From Roseburia faecis (lineage in GTDB: Bacteria; Bacillota; Clostridia; Lachnospirales; Lachnospiraceae), in the NCBI RefSeq assembly GCF_001406815.1, contig NZ_CVRR01000010.1:1-64000 (forward strand): a stretch of 64,000 nt of DNA. The letters run 5' to 3'. Of this stretch, positions 17,405-28,717 are shown in pieces. Position 1 is the first letter of the stretch. The number at the start of each line of letters is the position of its first letter. The translations under genes were made by a program, and so were the position numbers. The notes under the pieces were generated by a model, which was not told the DNA's origin, ran no database searches, and saw nothing but the letters and a program-made list of their open reading frames with translations.

Positions 17405-18175
17405 CTACTTCTGCTCTGTGCCATAGCCATAATATTCATGTTTTCCATAGTAGCCATAGCCTTTTCCATAATAACTCTTGCCATAGTAGTTGCCATATTT
17501 GTGATAATATCCACTTGCAGCGCCTTTGGCACGGCTGAGTGCAATGCCGACAACCGGACACCCGGCACGCTCCAACTGGCGGATCGAATTACGAACCATT
17601 GCCTTTGGCGTTTCTCCTGCGCGGACAACCAGCAGTGCGCCATCACACAGCGAGCCAATCTTTTCTCCATCCGATACCAGATTCAATGGTGGAGCATCAA
17701 TAAACGTATAACGATAATTTTCATCCAGTTCCTCAAATGTACTTGTCAGTTTCTGTCCTTCGAGAAGCATGGACGGGTTAATAATATTTTCTTTATTCGG
17801 AAGGAGATCTCCCGCTCCGATATTGGTACGCAACACATATTTGTCCAGCGTATCGTCACTTGCCAGATAATCGGAAGTTCCCAGAATTTTTCCATTGTCT
17901 TCCCGGACAACCTGATATTTGTCAACCATAACACTCTTGCGCAGATCCATGTCCACAAGAATGCTCTTGCTGCCGGCTTCTGCCATCTGCCGCCACAGCT
18001 GCATGGCAACAAAACTTTTTCCCTCATCTGGAGCGCTGGATATCACCATGATTTTTTTCACTTTGCTTCCAAGAAAGCTCACATTGACGCGCAGACGGTT
18101 CAGTGCTTCCTCTACCGCATACGGAAGTTTCGGCATATTCTGGACGGTCGCACGGTTTTTCGGTGTAAATTCCAT
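17405..18175 (-). CDS. cpsD: BY-type tyrosine kinase of polysaccharide synthesis (CpsD/CapB)
   Basis: Cytoplasmic tyrosine autokinase of 256 residues that works with CpsC. Walker A SAPDEGKS (47-54, K53), Walker A' ILVDMDLRK (72-80) and Walker B YTFIDAPPL (D160) are all present. The C-terminal tail is unusually tyrosine-rich: 13 tyrosines in residues 223-251, spaced as YY or single Y between Gly/Lys, the autophosphorylation cluster. Cycles of phosphorylation here and dephosphorylation by CpsB control chain length. Start ATG overlaps the cpsC stop (TAATG), showing tight coupling of the pair. Confidence 0.95.
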   Translation of the reverse strand: MEFTPKNRATVQNMPKLPYAVEEALNRLRVNVSFLGSKVKKIMVISSAPDEGKSFVAMQLWRQMAEAGSKSILVDMDLRKSVMVDKYQVVREDNGKILGTSDYLASDDTLDKYVLRTNIGAGDLLPNKENIINPSMLLEGQKLTSTFEELDENYRYTFIDAPPLNLVSDGEKIGSLCDGALLVVRAGETPKAMVRNSIRQLERAGCPVVGIALSRAKGAASGYYHKYGNYYGKSYYGKGYGYYGKHEYYGYGTEQK

Positions 18176-18954
18176 TACTTTTTCTTCCTTCTTTTCTTTT
18201 TCTCTTTACTGATCGCTTTTTCTACCTCATCGGAAATTTCTTCAATGTCCCCCTCCGGAATAACGGTAAACGGCATAATACCAAATTCTTTTTCGACATC
18301 CTCTGCCGTATTTAAGCTGTCGTCCATAAGCATACGTACCACGAAGATCACGGCTACAAGAAGCATTGCAACAACCGCTCCGAGAATAATATTTTTGGCA
18401 AGGTTCGGCGAACTCGGTTCATCTGGAACCACTGCATATTCCGCAATGGTCGGCTGTGCATTCTCAGATGCATTCATAACTTTCGGAATATAGGTTACCG
18501 CTGTATCTACAAGTTCATTGACTATCGACTGGGCAAGTTTTGGATCATTGTCCTCCACCGACACGGCAAGTAACCGTGAATCCCCGACAACTGAAATATC
18601 TACTTTTTTCAGCAGATCTTCATATTCCATATCCAGATTCAGATTATCGATGACTTCATTGAATACGGGACGGATTTTGATCAATTCGGTATAGTCCTGG
18701 GAAAGGGATGTTCCGATATTAAAATCCGACAGATCAAGCACACTTCCACTGGATGCGGAAATCATATACATTTTTGCAGTTGCCGTATATTTTGGTGTGA
18801 TCAGAGAATGTGTGATGGAGCCTGCAATCACTCCCCCGATCACAAATGCGAGAATCAGCCATACCAGCTTTGCCCGCAACAGATAAAAAATTTCAAGCAG
18901 ATCAATTTCGGTTTCTTCGCTGTTCTGCTCTGTCAGTTGGTTTTCCTGGTTCAT
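18175..18954 (-). CDS. cpsC: Wzz-type chain-length protein (CpsC/CapA), kinase adaptor
   Basis: 259-residue polysaccharide co-polymerase. It has two membrane helices (about 30-50, LVWLILAFVIGGVIAGSITH region; and about 185-205, IILGAVVAMLLVAVIFVV) flanking an extracytoplasmic domain, with the typical PSSPNLAKN before the second helix. The cytoplasmic end is highly charged (KKKRRKKK) and would contact the kinase. Together with CpsD it forms the split version of a tyrosine autokinase used in Gram-positive bacteria. ATG at 18954 follows AAGGAAAG, 3 nt after the LCP gene. Confidence 0.94.
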   Translation of the reverse strand: MNQENQLTEQNSEETEIDLLEIFYLLRAKLVWLILAFVIGGVIAGSITHSLITPKYTATAKMYMISASSGSVLDLSDFNIGTSLSQDYTELIKIRPVFNEVIDNLNLDMEYEDLLKKVDISVVGDSRLLAVSVEDNDPKLAQSIVNELVDTAVTYIPKVMNASENAQPTIAEYAVVPDEPSSPNLAKNIILGAVVAMLLVAVIFVVRMLMDDSLNTAEDVEKEFGIMPFTVIPEGDIEEISDEVEKAISKEKKKRRKKK

Positions 18955-18957
18955 TCG

Positions 18958-20004
18958 TTACTTTCCTTTCTCTTGCACCAGTGGATACAGTTGTTTCATG
19001 GATGTCTCCAGTGAATCTTCATCCATATAAAACTCCCAGTGCTTTTTCCCATCGTGCAGCTTTTCTCCAATTTTGGATGTACCGTCGATTGTGATAATTC
19101 CTTTGTCTGTATATCCCTGCATATCCTTTAACAGGGCAGTTAGATCATTCATCTTAATATCTGTCGTCGCATACGGGCGCAGCCGGTCGTATAATTTCAC
19201 GGTCGCATTGACATCCCCCGCATTCTGTTTTTTTATCTTTTTCATGAATGCATTTAAAAAGATCTGCTGGCGGCGCATACGCTGCGTATTGCGATCGTCA
19301 TCCATGGCATACCGGGACTGCATGAGCAGTTCTGCCTGCCGGTCTGTCAAGGTAAGCGTTGTCCCTTTTTGCATAGCCGGATCCAGCTTGGTCATATCAT
19401 CTTCCAGTGTAACGGTTACTCCCCCCACCTCATGATTCAGAAGTGGCATTGCATCCATTTTCAATGCATAGTATCCATCAATAGGCAGACCGCCAAGCAT
19501 TTTTGATACGGTCTCAACCGTATTGTCACAGCTTGCAGCCTTGTCCTTTCCATACCAGTGTGCCGTACAAAGCTGCATCTGTGCACTGGCATTGGCACTT
19601 CCGTCTTGCAGAAGCATTGGCACTTCGGTGATTGTGTCCCGGTTCAGCTGCAAAATCCCATATGCTTTTTCTTCTTCATCCACAACAACAAGCATCAGTG
19701 CATCTGCCATCGAGCCATGATATTCTTCTCCTTCGGCATCTTCGTTTCCGCTTTTGTCGGTTCCGATAAAGAGATACGTCTGAACCGGATGGGCAAATTT
19801 CCAGGTCTTTTTATGTAGCTTGATCGAGACGGTTTTTTCTTGAAATTCTTTCCAGACACGCTGCGTTTCATTTTCTGTGGCTGCCTGCTGGATACGCACG
19901 TCGTGCCGATCCATCCCACGGATGATAAAATATACAGCAATGATTACAAGTACGGCAATGATAATTTCTATAACTGCACGCATGGTTTTCTTTTTTTCGC
20001 TCAC
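18958..20004 (-). CDS. LytR-CpsA-Psr family protein
   Basis: Membrane-anchored LCP protein, probably ligating the finished polymer to peptidoglycan. The chosen start is GTG at 20004, overlapping the cpsB stop and placed after GGGAGGTACTGCA; the open frame extends further upstream inside cpsB but without ribosome site. From this start the product has 348 residues: a short basic cytoplasmic end, one membrane helix (about 10-27) and the LCP domain. Recognisable parts are YLFIGTDKSG, SMADALMLVVVDEE, ILQLNRDTI and, near the C-terminal part, YAMDDDRNTQRMRRQQIFLN, which carries the conserved arginines that bind pyrophosphate. The usual DxR triad is retained. Confidence 0.9.
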   Translation of the reverse strand: MSEKKKTMRAVIEIIIAVLVIIAVYFIIRGMDRHDVRIQQAATENETQRVWKEFQEKTVSIKLHKKTWKFAHPVQTYLFIGTDKSGNEDAEGEEYHGSMADALMLVVVDEEEKAYGILQLNRDTITEVPMLLQDGSANASAQMQLCTAHWYGKDKAASCDNTVETVSKMLGGLPIDGYYALKMDAMPLLNHEVGGVTVTLEDDMTKLDPAMQKGTTLTLTDRQAELLMQSRYAMDDDRNTQRMRRQQIFLNAFMKKIKKQNAGDVNATVKLYDRLRPYATTDIKMNDLTALLKDMQGYTDKGIITIDGTSKIGEKLHDGKKHWEFYMDEDSLETSMKQLYPLVQEKGK

Positions 20005-20702
20005 TGCAGTACCTCCCTGGTCAGGCGATCCGTTTTCTGGAGGAACGCTTCGCCAAATCTCTTTGCTAGCACGATGCGCCCCTCGGCAAGATTTGGATGC
20101 CGGGTATCCATGTTGTGACAATCACTGCCAAGAATAATGGTTGTGGCTTCTTTTGCAAGCTGAAACGCTTTATGCCTCTTTTTCCAGTTCAGAAATACGC
20201 CTGCATTCATCTGCTTGTATAACGGAAGTTCCATGACGGCATCCCAGATTTCTTTTTTCTTCTGGAATTCGTAATAACGCTCAATATGGGCAAGGACAAC
20301 TTTCAGTTTCTGGTGTCGTACCAGTTTCTCCACATCTGCATAAATGGCAGAATTCCACTGGGCAAACGGCATTTCCAGAAGAAGTGTCTGTGTTCCTTCC
20401 ACACAAAGCTTCGGGATCATTCCAGCACTTCCGATTCCCTGAAAGTAATAAACTTCCGCTGCCAGATGCAGCTTCTGATCCAGATTTGTCTCTGCCATTT
20501 TCGTTTTCAATTTTTCATAGCTGCACTGTCTGCGCAATAAAAATTCTTCCACAGAATCTTTTTGTGCATAAAAATGAGGAGTTGCTACGATTTCATCAAC
20601 CTGCTGCTCCCTCTGCGCTGCTAACATGTTCAGTGACATTTCTATGTTTCGACTTCCGTCATCTATTCCCGGAAGAATATGTGTATGAAAATCAATCAGC
20701 AT
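20001..20702 (-). CDS. cpsB: PHP-type protein tyrosine phosphatase (CpsB/CapC)
   Basis: Manganese-dependent phosphatase of 233 residues that dephosphorylates the CpsD tyrosine tail. PHP motifs: DFHTHILPGIDDGS at residues 4-17 (H6, H8, D14 region), ATPHFY near residue 60, LAHIERYY near residue 138 and GSDCHNMDTRHP near residue 195, the last two supplying metal ligands. Length and N-terminus are typical. It is the first gene of the minus-strand glycan operon; 258 bp separate it from the divergent XRE regulator gene. Confidence 0.95.
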   Translation of the reverse strand: MLIDFHTHILPGIDDGSRNIEMSLNMLAAQREQQVDEIVATPHFYAQKDSVEEFLLRRQCSYEKLKTKMAETNLDQKLHLAAEVYYFQGIGSAGMIPKLCVEGTQTLLLEMPFAQWNSAIYADVEKLVRHQKLKVVLAHIERYYEFQKKKEIWDAVMELPLYKQMNAGVFLNWKKRHKAFQLAKEATTIILGSDCHNMDTRHPNLAEGRIVLAKRFGEAFLQKTDRLTREVLQ

Positions 20703-20785
20703 TTTTTATGGCCCATAATTATTTCATAATCATATTTGTTTGTAACAAGAGATATTTTACCTCATATCTTTATCCTTTCACAGTA

Positions 20786-20880
20786 CGTTTACACGCGAAA
20801 ATTGGCGAATTTCCAAGTTTTTCCGTTTGTAAACGCACAAATACTCAAGTCATAAACGCACCTATATTTTACGTTTGAAA
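20786..20880. promoter_or_regulatory. Cluster of AAACG half-sites in the cpsB/XRE intergenic region
   Basis: Between the divergent cpsB and XRE genes the motif TAAACGCAC occurs twice in direct orientation (20830-20838 and 20853-20861, 23 bp apart). The inverse CGTTTAC is at 20786-20792 and ACGTTTG at 20871-20877. Spacings near two helical turns and the neighbouring regulator gene suggest an operator, perhaps for the XRE protein; nothing shows which protein binds. No promoter could be placed with confidence. The rest of 20703-20960 is AT-rich without a gene. Confidence 0.5.
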
Positions 20881-20960
20881 AGTGTTTATTATATTTTAAT
20901 AACTGATACTATCTTTATATAAGAAGATTTGGAATTTTAGGGAATACAGAGGATTACGAA

Positions 20961-21329
20961 ATGAATAAGAAACGGGAACCTTATGATAGAATTGCAGTTG
21001 GCGAACGGATTCGCCATAAGCGGATACAACTTGGACTCTCACAGGATGAACTGGCGGTGCGGATCAATCGGGCAACAAAATACTGTTCCGATATTGAACG
21101 CGGGATGTGTGGTATGTCTGTGGAAACCATGCTGGCGATTGCCAAATCGTTAGATATGAATTTAGATTATATGATGTTTGGAGAAATCTCTGAAACAGAG
21201 CGGGAATGGCAACAAAAAGATGCAATGACACTGATCCACATCATCGAAAAGGCGCCCGCCTCCCAAAGAAATTATGCGATACGCCTTCTCAAACTATTTA
21301 TTGCTGCAACCGGGAATTCGCCTACATAG
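20961..21329 (+). CDS. XRE-family transcriptional regulator
   Basis: 122-residue Cro/C1-type regulator. The helix-turn-helix occupies residues about 12-66: VGERIRHKRIQLGLSQDELA, then TKYCSDIERGMCGMSVETML and AKSLDMNLDYMMFGE. The C-terminal 50 residues (IHIIEKAPASQRNYAIRLL) are helical and likely for dimer contacts. It is the only plus-strand gene between the glycan locus and the ATP synthase operon, transcribed away from cpsB. Its own AAACG-rich upstream region suggests control of itself and of the polysaccharide operon (inference). Confidence 0.9.
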   Translation: MNKKREPYDRIAVGERIRHKRIQLGLSQDELAVRINRATKYCSDIERGMCGMSVETMLAIAKSLDMNLDYMMFGEISETEREWQQKDAMTLIHIIEKAPASQRNYAIRLLKLFIAATGNSPT

Positions 21330-21427
21330 ACCCGTTCTTTTTCACGACTTCCGGTACACAATATCTCCTCATTTGTATACAAACTTACTACTACGATTGT
21401 ACCAAACTCCGGTGTAAAAGTCCATAA

Positions 21428-21464
21428 AAGAGGGAGGATATTCCCATGAAATACCCTCCCTCTT
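21428..21464. terminator. Bidirectional terminator between XRE gene and atpC
   Basis: Stem AAGAGGGAGG (21428-21437) with CCTCCCTCTT (21455-21464), extended by two more pairs beyond one mismatch. T-runs flank it on the right for the plus strand (TTATTT) and A-rich sequence on the left gives TTTTA for the minus strand. It separates two convergent units. Confidence 0.8.
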
Positions 21465-21478
21465 ATTTCCATTTTCAC

Positions 21479-21883
21479 TTATCGATACTCTGCAAGATTA
21501 ATACGGATCAGAGCCTTATGCAATGCAAATTCCGCGCGCTTTAAATCCAGATTGTCATTTCTGTTGTGAATCCGCTCCTCTGCTCGCTCTCTTGCGGCTT
21601 CCGCACGCTCCAGATCAATCTCTTCCGGCCATTCTGCCAGTTCTGCCAGAAGTGTTACCTTATCTCCCAGAATCTCGGCAAATCCGGCATGCACTGCTGC
21701 CACCTGTTCTTCATCCCCATGATGGATCGTGACAAGCCCCGGTTCCAGTACCGTTGTAAGTGGAATGTGATCACGATATACACCGATCTCGCCGGATTCC
21801 GTATTAAACTCCAGCAGATCCGCAGTTCCCTTATAAAAAACGCGGTCCGGCGTGATGATTTCTACATCAAATGTCTTTTCCAT
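21479..21883 (-). CDS. atpC: ATP synthase F1 subunit epsilon
   Basis: Central-stalk subunit of 134 residues. N-terminal beta-sandwich: KTFDVEIITPDRVFYKG and IGVYRDHIPLTTVLEPG; C-terminal helical hairpin: EIDLERAEAARERAEERI. The frame opens at 21907, but ATG at 21883 is preceded by GGAGG at 10 nt and matches the family N-terminus. Last gene of the atp operon, 27 nt after atpD; a terminator follows. Confidence 0.95.
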   Translation of the reverse strand: MEKTFDVEIITPDRVFYKGTADLLEFNTESGEIGVYRDHIPLTTVLEPGLVTIHHGDEEQVAAVHAGFAEILGDKVTLLAELAEWPEEIDLERAEAARERAEERIHNRNDNLDLKRAEFALHKALIRINLAEYR

Positions 21884-21910
21884 CTCTGTTTCCTCCAGCC
21901 GGCACACACA

Positions 21911-23320
<1,410 letters not shown>

Positions 23321-23328
23321 TTATTACG

Positions 23329-24189
23329 TCACTCTATCGCATTTGCTCCCGCAATAATTTCCGTCAATTCCTGTGTGATAGATCCCTGTCTTGCACGGTT
23401 ATATTTTAAGGAAAGATCCTCTATCATCTCTTCCGCATTGCTTGTTGCGGAATCCATAGCCTGCATGCGGGCACCGTTTTCACTTGCCACGGCTTCTACC
23501 AGTGCCCCATAAAACAGACTTGTCACATATTTTGGAATAATCTGATTCAGAGCCTCCTGTTCGTTTGGCTCATAATTCATAAGAATTTCTCTGGAAGACT
23601 TTTCCTCCGAAGGTTCACTTACTTCCACCGGAAGCATGCGGATCAGCTGCGCTTCCTGACTAACGGTATTTTTAAAATGCGTATATGCCAGATAGATCTC
23701 TCCTATTTTCCCTTCCGCGAAATCGTCGAGCACTCTCTTACAGAGTGCTGCGGCATCCGGATATGTCGGATTTTCCATAATTTTCGAGGCATCTACCTCG
23801 ATGTGATATCCTTTTCGCTCCAGTATCTCAATTCCTTTTCTGCCAACTGCATAGATCACGACATCCTCTTTGGCAACATCATCACTTTCTGTGATCAGTT
23901 TCACCACATTCGCATTATATCCTCCTGCAAGTCCACGATTCGAAGTCAGTACAACGATCGCTTTCTTTTTGGATTCCCCGCTTCTTAAGTATGGATGATC
24001 CATATTGCCGCTGTGTGCTAAAATGGAACTTACCGTCCGGTACATATACTGAAAATAGGGATCTGTCTGTTCTGCCCGCCCTTTGGCTTTCTGGAGTTTT
24101 ACGGTAGAAACAAGTTTCATGGCTTTGGTAATCTGCTGTGTGCTCTGGATACTTCCTTTTCGTCTTTTTATATCCCTCATAGACGCCAT
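23329..24189 (-). CDS. atpG: ATP synthase F1 subunit gamma
   Basis: Rotor shaft, 286 residues. N-terminal helix MASMRDIKRRKGSIQSTQQI followed by TKAMKLVSTVKLQKAK, and the C-terminal helix ARMQAMDSATSNAEEMIEDL with LKYNRARQGSITQELTEI: both conserved ends that form the coiled coil inside the alpha/beta ring. The central part has LTSNRGLAGGYNANV. Spaced 27 nt from atpA and 20 nt from atpD. Confidence 0.97.
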   Translation of the reverse strand: MASMRDIKRRKGSIQSTQQITKAMKLVSTVKLQKAKGRAEQTDPYFQYMYRTVSSILAHSGNMDHPYLRSGESKKKAIVVLTSNRGLAGGYNANVVKLITESDDVAKEDVVIYAVGRKGIEILERKGYHIEVDASKIMENPTYPDAAALCKRVLDDFAEGKIGEIYLAYTHFKNTVSQEAQLIRMLPVEVSEPSEEKSSREILMNYEPNEQEALNQIIPKYVTSLFYGALVEAVASENGARMQAMDSATSNAEEMIEDLSLKYNRARQGSITQELTEIIAGANAIE

Positions 24190-24216
24190 GTGTTATCACC
24201 CCCTGTTATCATACCC

Positions 24217-26275
<2,059 letters not shown>

Positions 26276-26288
<13 letters not shown>

Positions 26289-26803
26289 GTCGATTCACCC
26301 ATTTCTTTTAATGTTTCATCCACAAGTGTGCTCTGAATCTCTGCGGTAATGGAAGATGCCACAACTTTCTGTGCCATCAGGGATGCCACAGTGATCATTT
26401 CCTGTTTCATATCATTCATGGCATGCTTCTTTTCCAGAAGTGCCTCCTCCTGTGCATGTTTTACAATGCGTGCAGCTTCTTCCTTTGCCTCATTGACAAT
26501 GCGGTTCTGGTTCTTTAACGCCTTTTGTCTGGCATCTGCCAGAATCGTTTCCGCTTCCTTGTCAATTTCTTTTAACTTTGCCTCATACTCCGCTTTCAGC
26601 GCTGCTGCTTTTTCTTTGTCGGCGCTGGCCTCATCCAGTTCCGATGAAATGTGATCCTGACGGTCTTTTAAAAGTTTCCGTGCGGGATTAAACAGCAGAT
26701 ATGACATCAGCATATAAAGGAAAAATACTGCAATTGCCAGCAGGGCAGCATCAAAGAGCAGCTGTGGATTTAAATCAAATAAAAATTCCTGTGCAGCTAA
26801 CAC
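26276..26803 (-). CDS. atpF: ATP synthase F0 subunit b
   Basis: Peripheral-stalk subunit, 175 residues: one membrane helix (about 15-37, LLFDAALLAIAVFFLYMLMS) then a long charged coiled-coil rich in Glu, Lys and Ala to the end. The helix is followed by LFNPARKLLKDRQDHISSEL, the usual b-subunit pattern. Start 15 nt after the atpE stop. Confidence 0.94.
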
Positions 26804-26818
26804 TCGTTTGCCCCTCCT

Positions 26819-27091
<273 letters not shown>

Positions 27092-27116
27092 TTAAATACT
27101 TGTTTTGATACAAGGA

Positions 27117-27186
27117 GCAAATCGCATGAGAGTTCCGCTTACGCGGAAGCGATTTGCGTAGGAAATGCATCTTGAGGATGCATTTC
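27117..27186 (-). other. Two exact hairpins between atpB and atpE
   Basis: Hairpin one: outer arms GCAAATCGC 27117-27125 and GCGATTTGC 27149-27157, inner arms TTCCGC 27133-27138 and GCGGAA 27143-27148. Hairpin two: GAAATGCATC 27162-27171 and GATGCATTTC 27177-27186, overlapping the atpB stop codon. No U-tract follows, so they probably act on mRNA stability or processing and help raise c-subunit output relative to a (inference from the c-ring stoichiometry). Confidence 0.65.
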
Positions 27187-27910
27187 AATCTTCTCCACAC
27201 GCCTGTGACACATAAGTCATTGTGAGCATACAGAACACATACGTCTGGATTGCTCCGGAAAACAGATCAAAATATACGTGCAGTGCTGCCGGCCATGCCG
27301 TTGCAATTACCCCAAGCAAACCGTATACCAGTGCCATGATTACGGTTCCTGACAACACATTTGCAAACAGACGCAGCGACAATGAGATCGGTATTGCAAT
27401 CTCACTGATAATGTTGATCGGCGCCCAGAGTGGAAGCCATGGCGGAAGCGGTGAACACATACCTGTCCATATTTCTTTCAGACTCTGGTGTTTTGCCTTG
27501 TTGAAACGGATCATGAAAAATGTGATCAGTGCAAGTGCAAGCGTGGTTCCGTAATCTGCCGTCGGCGGGCGCAGACCAAACAATCCAGATATGTTACTCA
27601 TCAGTATAAAAATAAAAATCGTGCTGATATAGTTGACGAATCTGGGTGCCCACTTTCCCATGGTGGAATCCACCATTCCGTCTAATTTTTCTACAATCAG
27701 CTCGATTATATTCTGAAAAGTATCCGGTTTTTCGGTGGCATGCTTTAACTTGCGATTGGCAATCACAGCAAAAATAACCATTACTGCCATAACAATCAAA
27801 ATACATGCGTGGCTGTCGGTGATCCAGACTTCCTGACCAAATACTTTTACTTTAAAAATTCCATGAATCATAAAGTCGATATCCGACGCCAGTAAAATCC
27901 CCTCATTCAT
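27185..27910 (-). CDS. atpB: ATP synthase F0 subunit a
   Basis: Stator membrane subunit, 241 residues, about six helices. The essential arginine is R180 in ISLSLRLFANVLSGTVIMAL, and the final helices read QTYVFCMLTMTYVSQA. PINIISEIAIPIS precedes the arginine helix as in Firmicute a subunits. Together with the c subunit it forms the ion path. It starts 4 nt after atpI. Confidence 0.96.
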   Translation of the reverse strand: MNEGILLASDIDFMIHGIFKVKVFGQEVWITDSHACILIVMAVMVIFAVIANRKLKHATEKPDTFQNIIELIVEKLDGMVDSTMGKWAPRFVNYISTIFIFILMSNISGLFGLRPPTADYGTTLALALITFFMIRFNKAKHQSLKEIWTGMCSPLPPWLPLWAPINIISEIAIPISLSLRLFANVLSGTVIMALVYGLLGVIATAWPAALHVYFDLFSGAIQTYVFCMLTMTYVSQACGED

Positions 27911-27914
27911 ATAA

Positions 27915-28301
27915 TCACCTCCTTCCTTTTACTTTCTCCCATAAAGGCTGAAGATATGCTCCAATTTTTAAACCAAGCAGCCCAAGAAAAGCCGCAATCA
28001 GGTTTCCCCATTGAAAATACCCAAATAACACGAACAAAATCACCACTACTACATAACGAAGAATTGATTTTGTGACAATTCTTCGCGTCGCATGTGCGGT
28101 GTCCCCCATCGTAACAGAATCAAAGATCACAGTTGCAAGATTGATTGCCATCCCCACGGCAATTGCAATGCCAAACCATACCCCGATGGAATATGCAATC
28201 CTGTCCTTTACAAACCATACCCCGATCAGTTCTACAATCACCCCATATAATAAAATTGAGACGACCAGCCCCGGTAATGCTTCGTTAATCCTTTTTAACA
28301 T
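27915..28301 (-). CDS. atpI: ATP synthase subunit I-like protein
   Basis: 128-residue membrane protein with four hydrophobic segments, encoded directly before atpB as AtpI usually is. AtpI proteins help assemble the c ring and may supply Mg2+. Sequence conservation is low in the family, so the name rests on position, size and topology (SIGVWFGIAIAVGMAINLAT, VVVVILFVLFGYFQWGNLIA). It overlaps the preceding small gene by 17 nt. Confidence 0.8.
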   Translation of the reverse strand: MLKRINEALPGLVVSILLYGVIVELIGVWFVKDRIAYSIGVWFGIAIAVGMAINLATVIFDSVTMGDTAHATRRIVTKSILRYVVVVILFVLFGYFQWGNLIAAFLGLLGLKIGAYLQPLWEKVKGRR

Positions 28302-28533
28302 GGTTTTCTTTCTTTTCCTCCTGCCTGTATAGTTTCCTTACTGTCTTATAAATATTCGTAAACCCTGCCAAAGCTCCCATAAAGAAAAACGGAATCATTA
28401 ACCAGTTAATCCCTGTCAGATTTCCCAGCCACACTCCCAGTATACTGCATAAAAAAATCGGCACCAGCATACTGATTCCAAACTGAAAAATGAATGTTAA
28501 TGTCTGTATCACGGATCTGTTGTCTTTTTTCAT
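28285..28533 (-). CDS. AtpZ-like small membrane protein
   Basis: 82-residue protein with two hydrophobic hairpin helices (IFQFGISMLVPIFLCSILGV and NWLMIPFFFMGALAGFTNIY) and a charged C-terminus, the pattern of AtpZ/AtpI-type F0F1-ATPase accessory subunits (DUF3464-like). First gene of the atp operon; the promoter is 25-55 nt upstream. Start ATG after GGAGGAAGG. Confidence 0.85.
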   Translation of the reverse strand: MKKDNRSVIQTLTFIFQFGISMLVPIFLCSILGVWLGNLTGINWLMIPFFFMGALAGFTNIYKTVRKLYRQEEKKENHVKKD

Positions 28534-28558
28534 AGCCTTCCTCCGTCCCGATGGATGT

Positions 28559-28588
28559 ATTATACCTCATTATTCGTCGTTTTGTCTA
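28559..28588 (-). promoter_or_regulatory. Sigma-A promoter of the atp operon
   Basis: On the minus strand TAGACA (28583-28588) and TATAAT (28559-28564) are separated by 18 bp, 25 nt upstream of the first atp gene start. Confidence 0.75.
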
Positions 28589-28659
28589 TAAAATTCCATA
28601 GTTTTTAGAATATTTTATCATTTTTACCAATCATTTTCTTTAGCAGCCAGCTAATCCGA

Positions 28660-28689
28660 TTGACAATCCCAGAGCCTATGGACTATAAT
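28660..28689 (+). promoter_or_regulatory. Sigma-A promoter of the tsaC operon
   Basis: Perfect TTGACA (28660-28665) and perfect TATAAT (28684-28689), spacer 18 bp, about 30 nt before the tsaC start. Confidence 0.85.
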
Positions 28690-28717
28690 AGACGGGATAT
28701 AAAGCGGAAAGCAAAGT

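Noticed and set aside
17348-18493. 381-codon plus-strand frame opposite cpsD and cpsC
   Set aside because: Antisense frame over two certain genes; low-complexity Ile/Phe/Ser-rich sequence.
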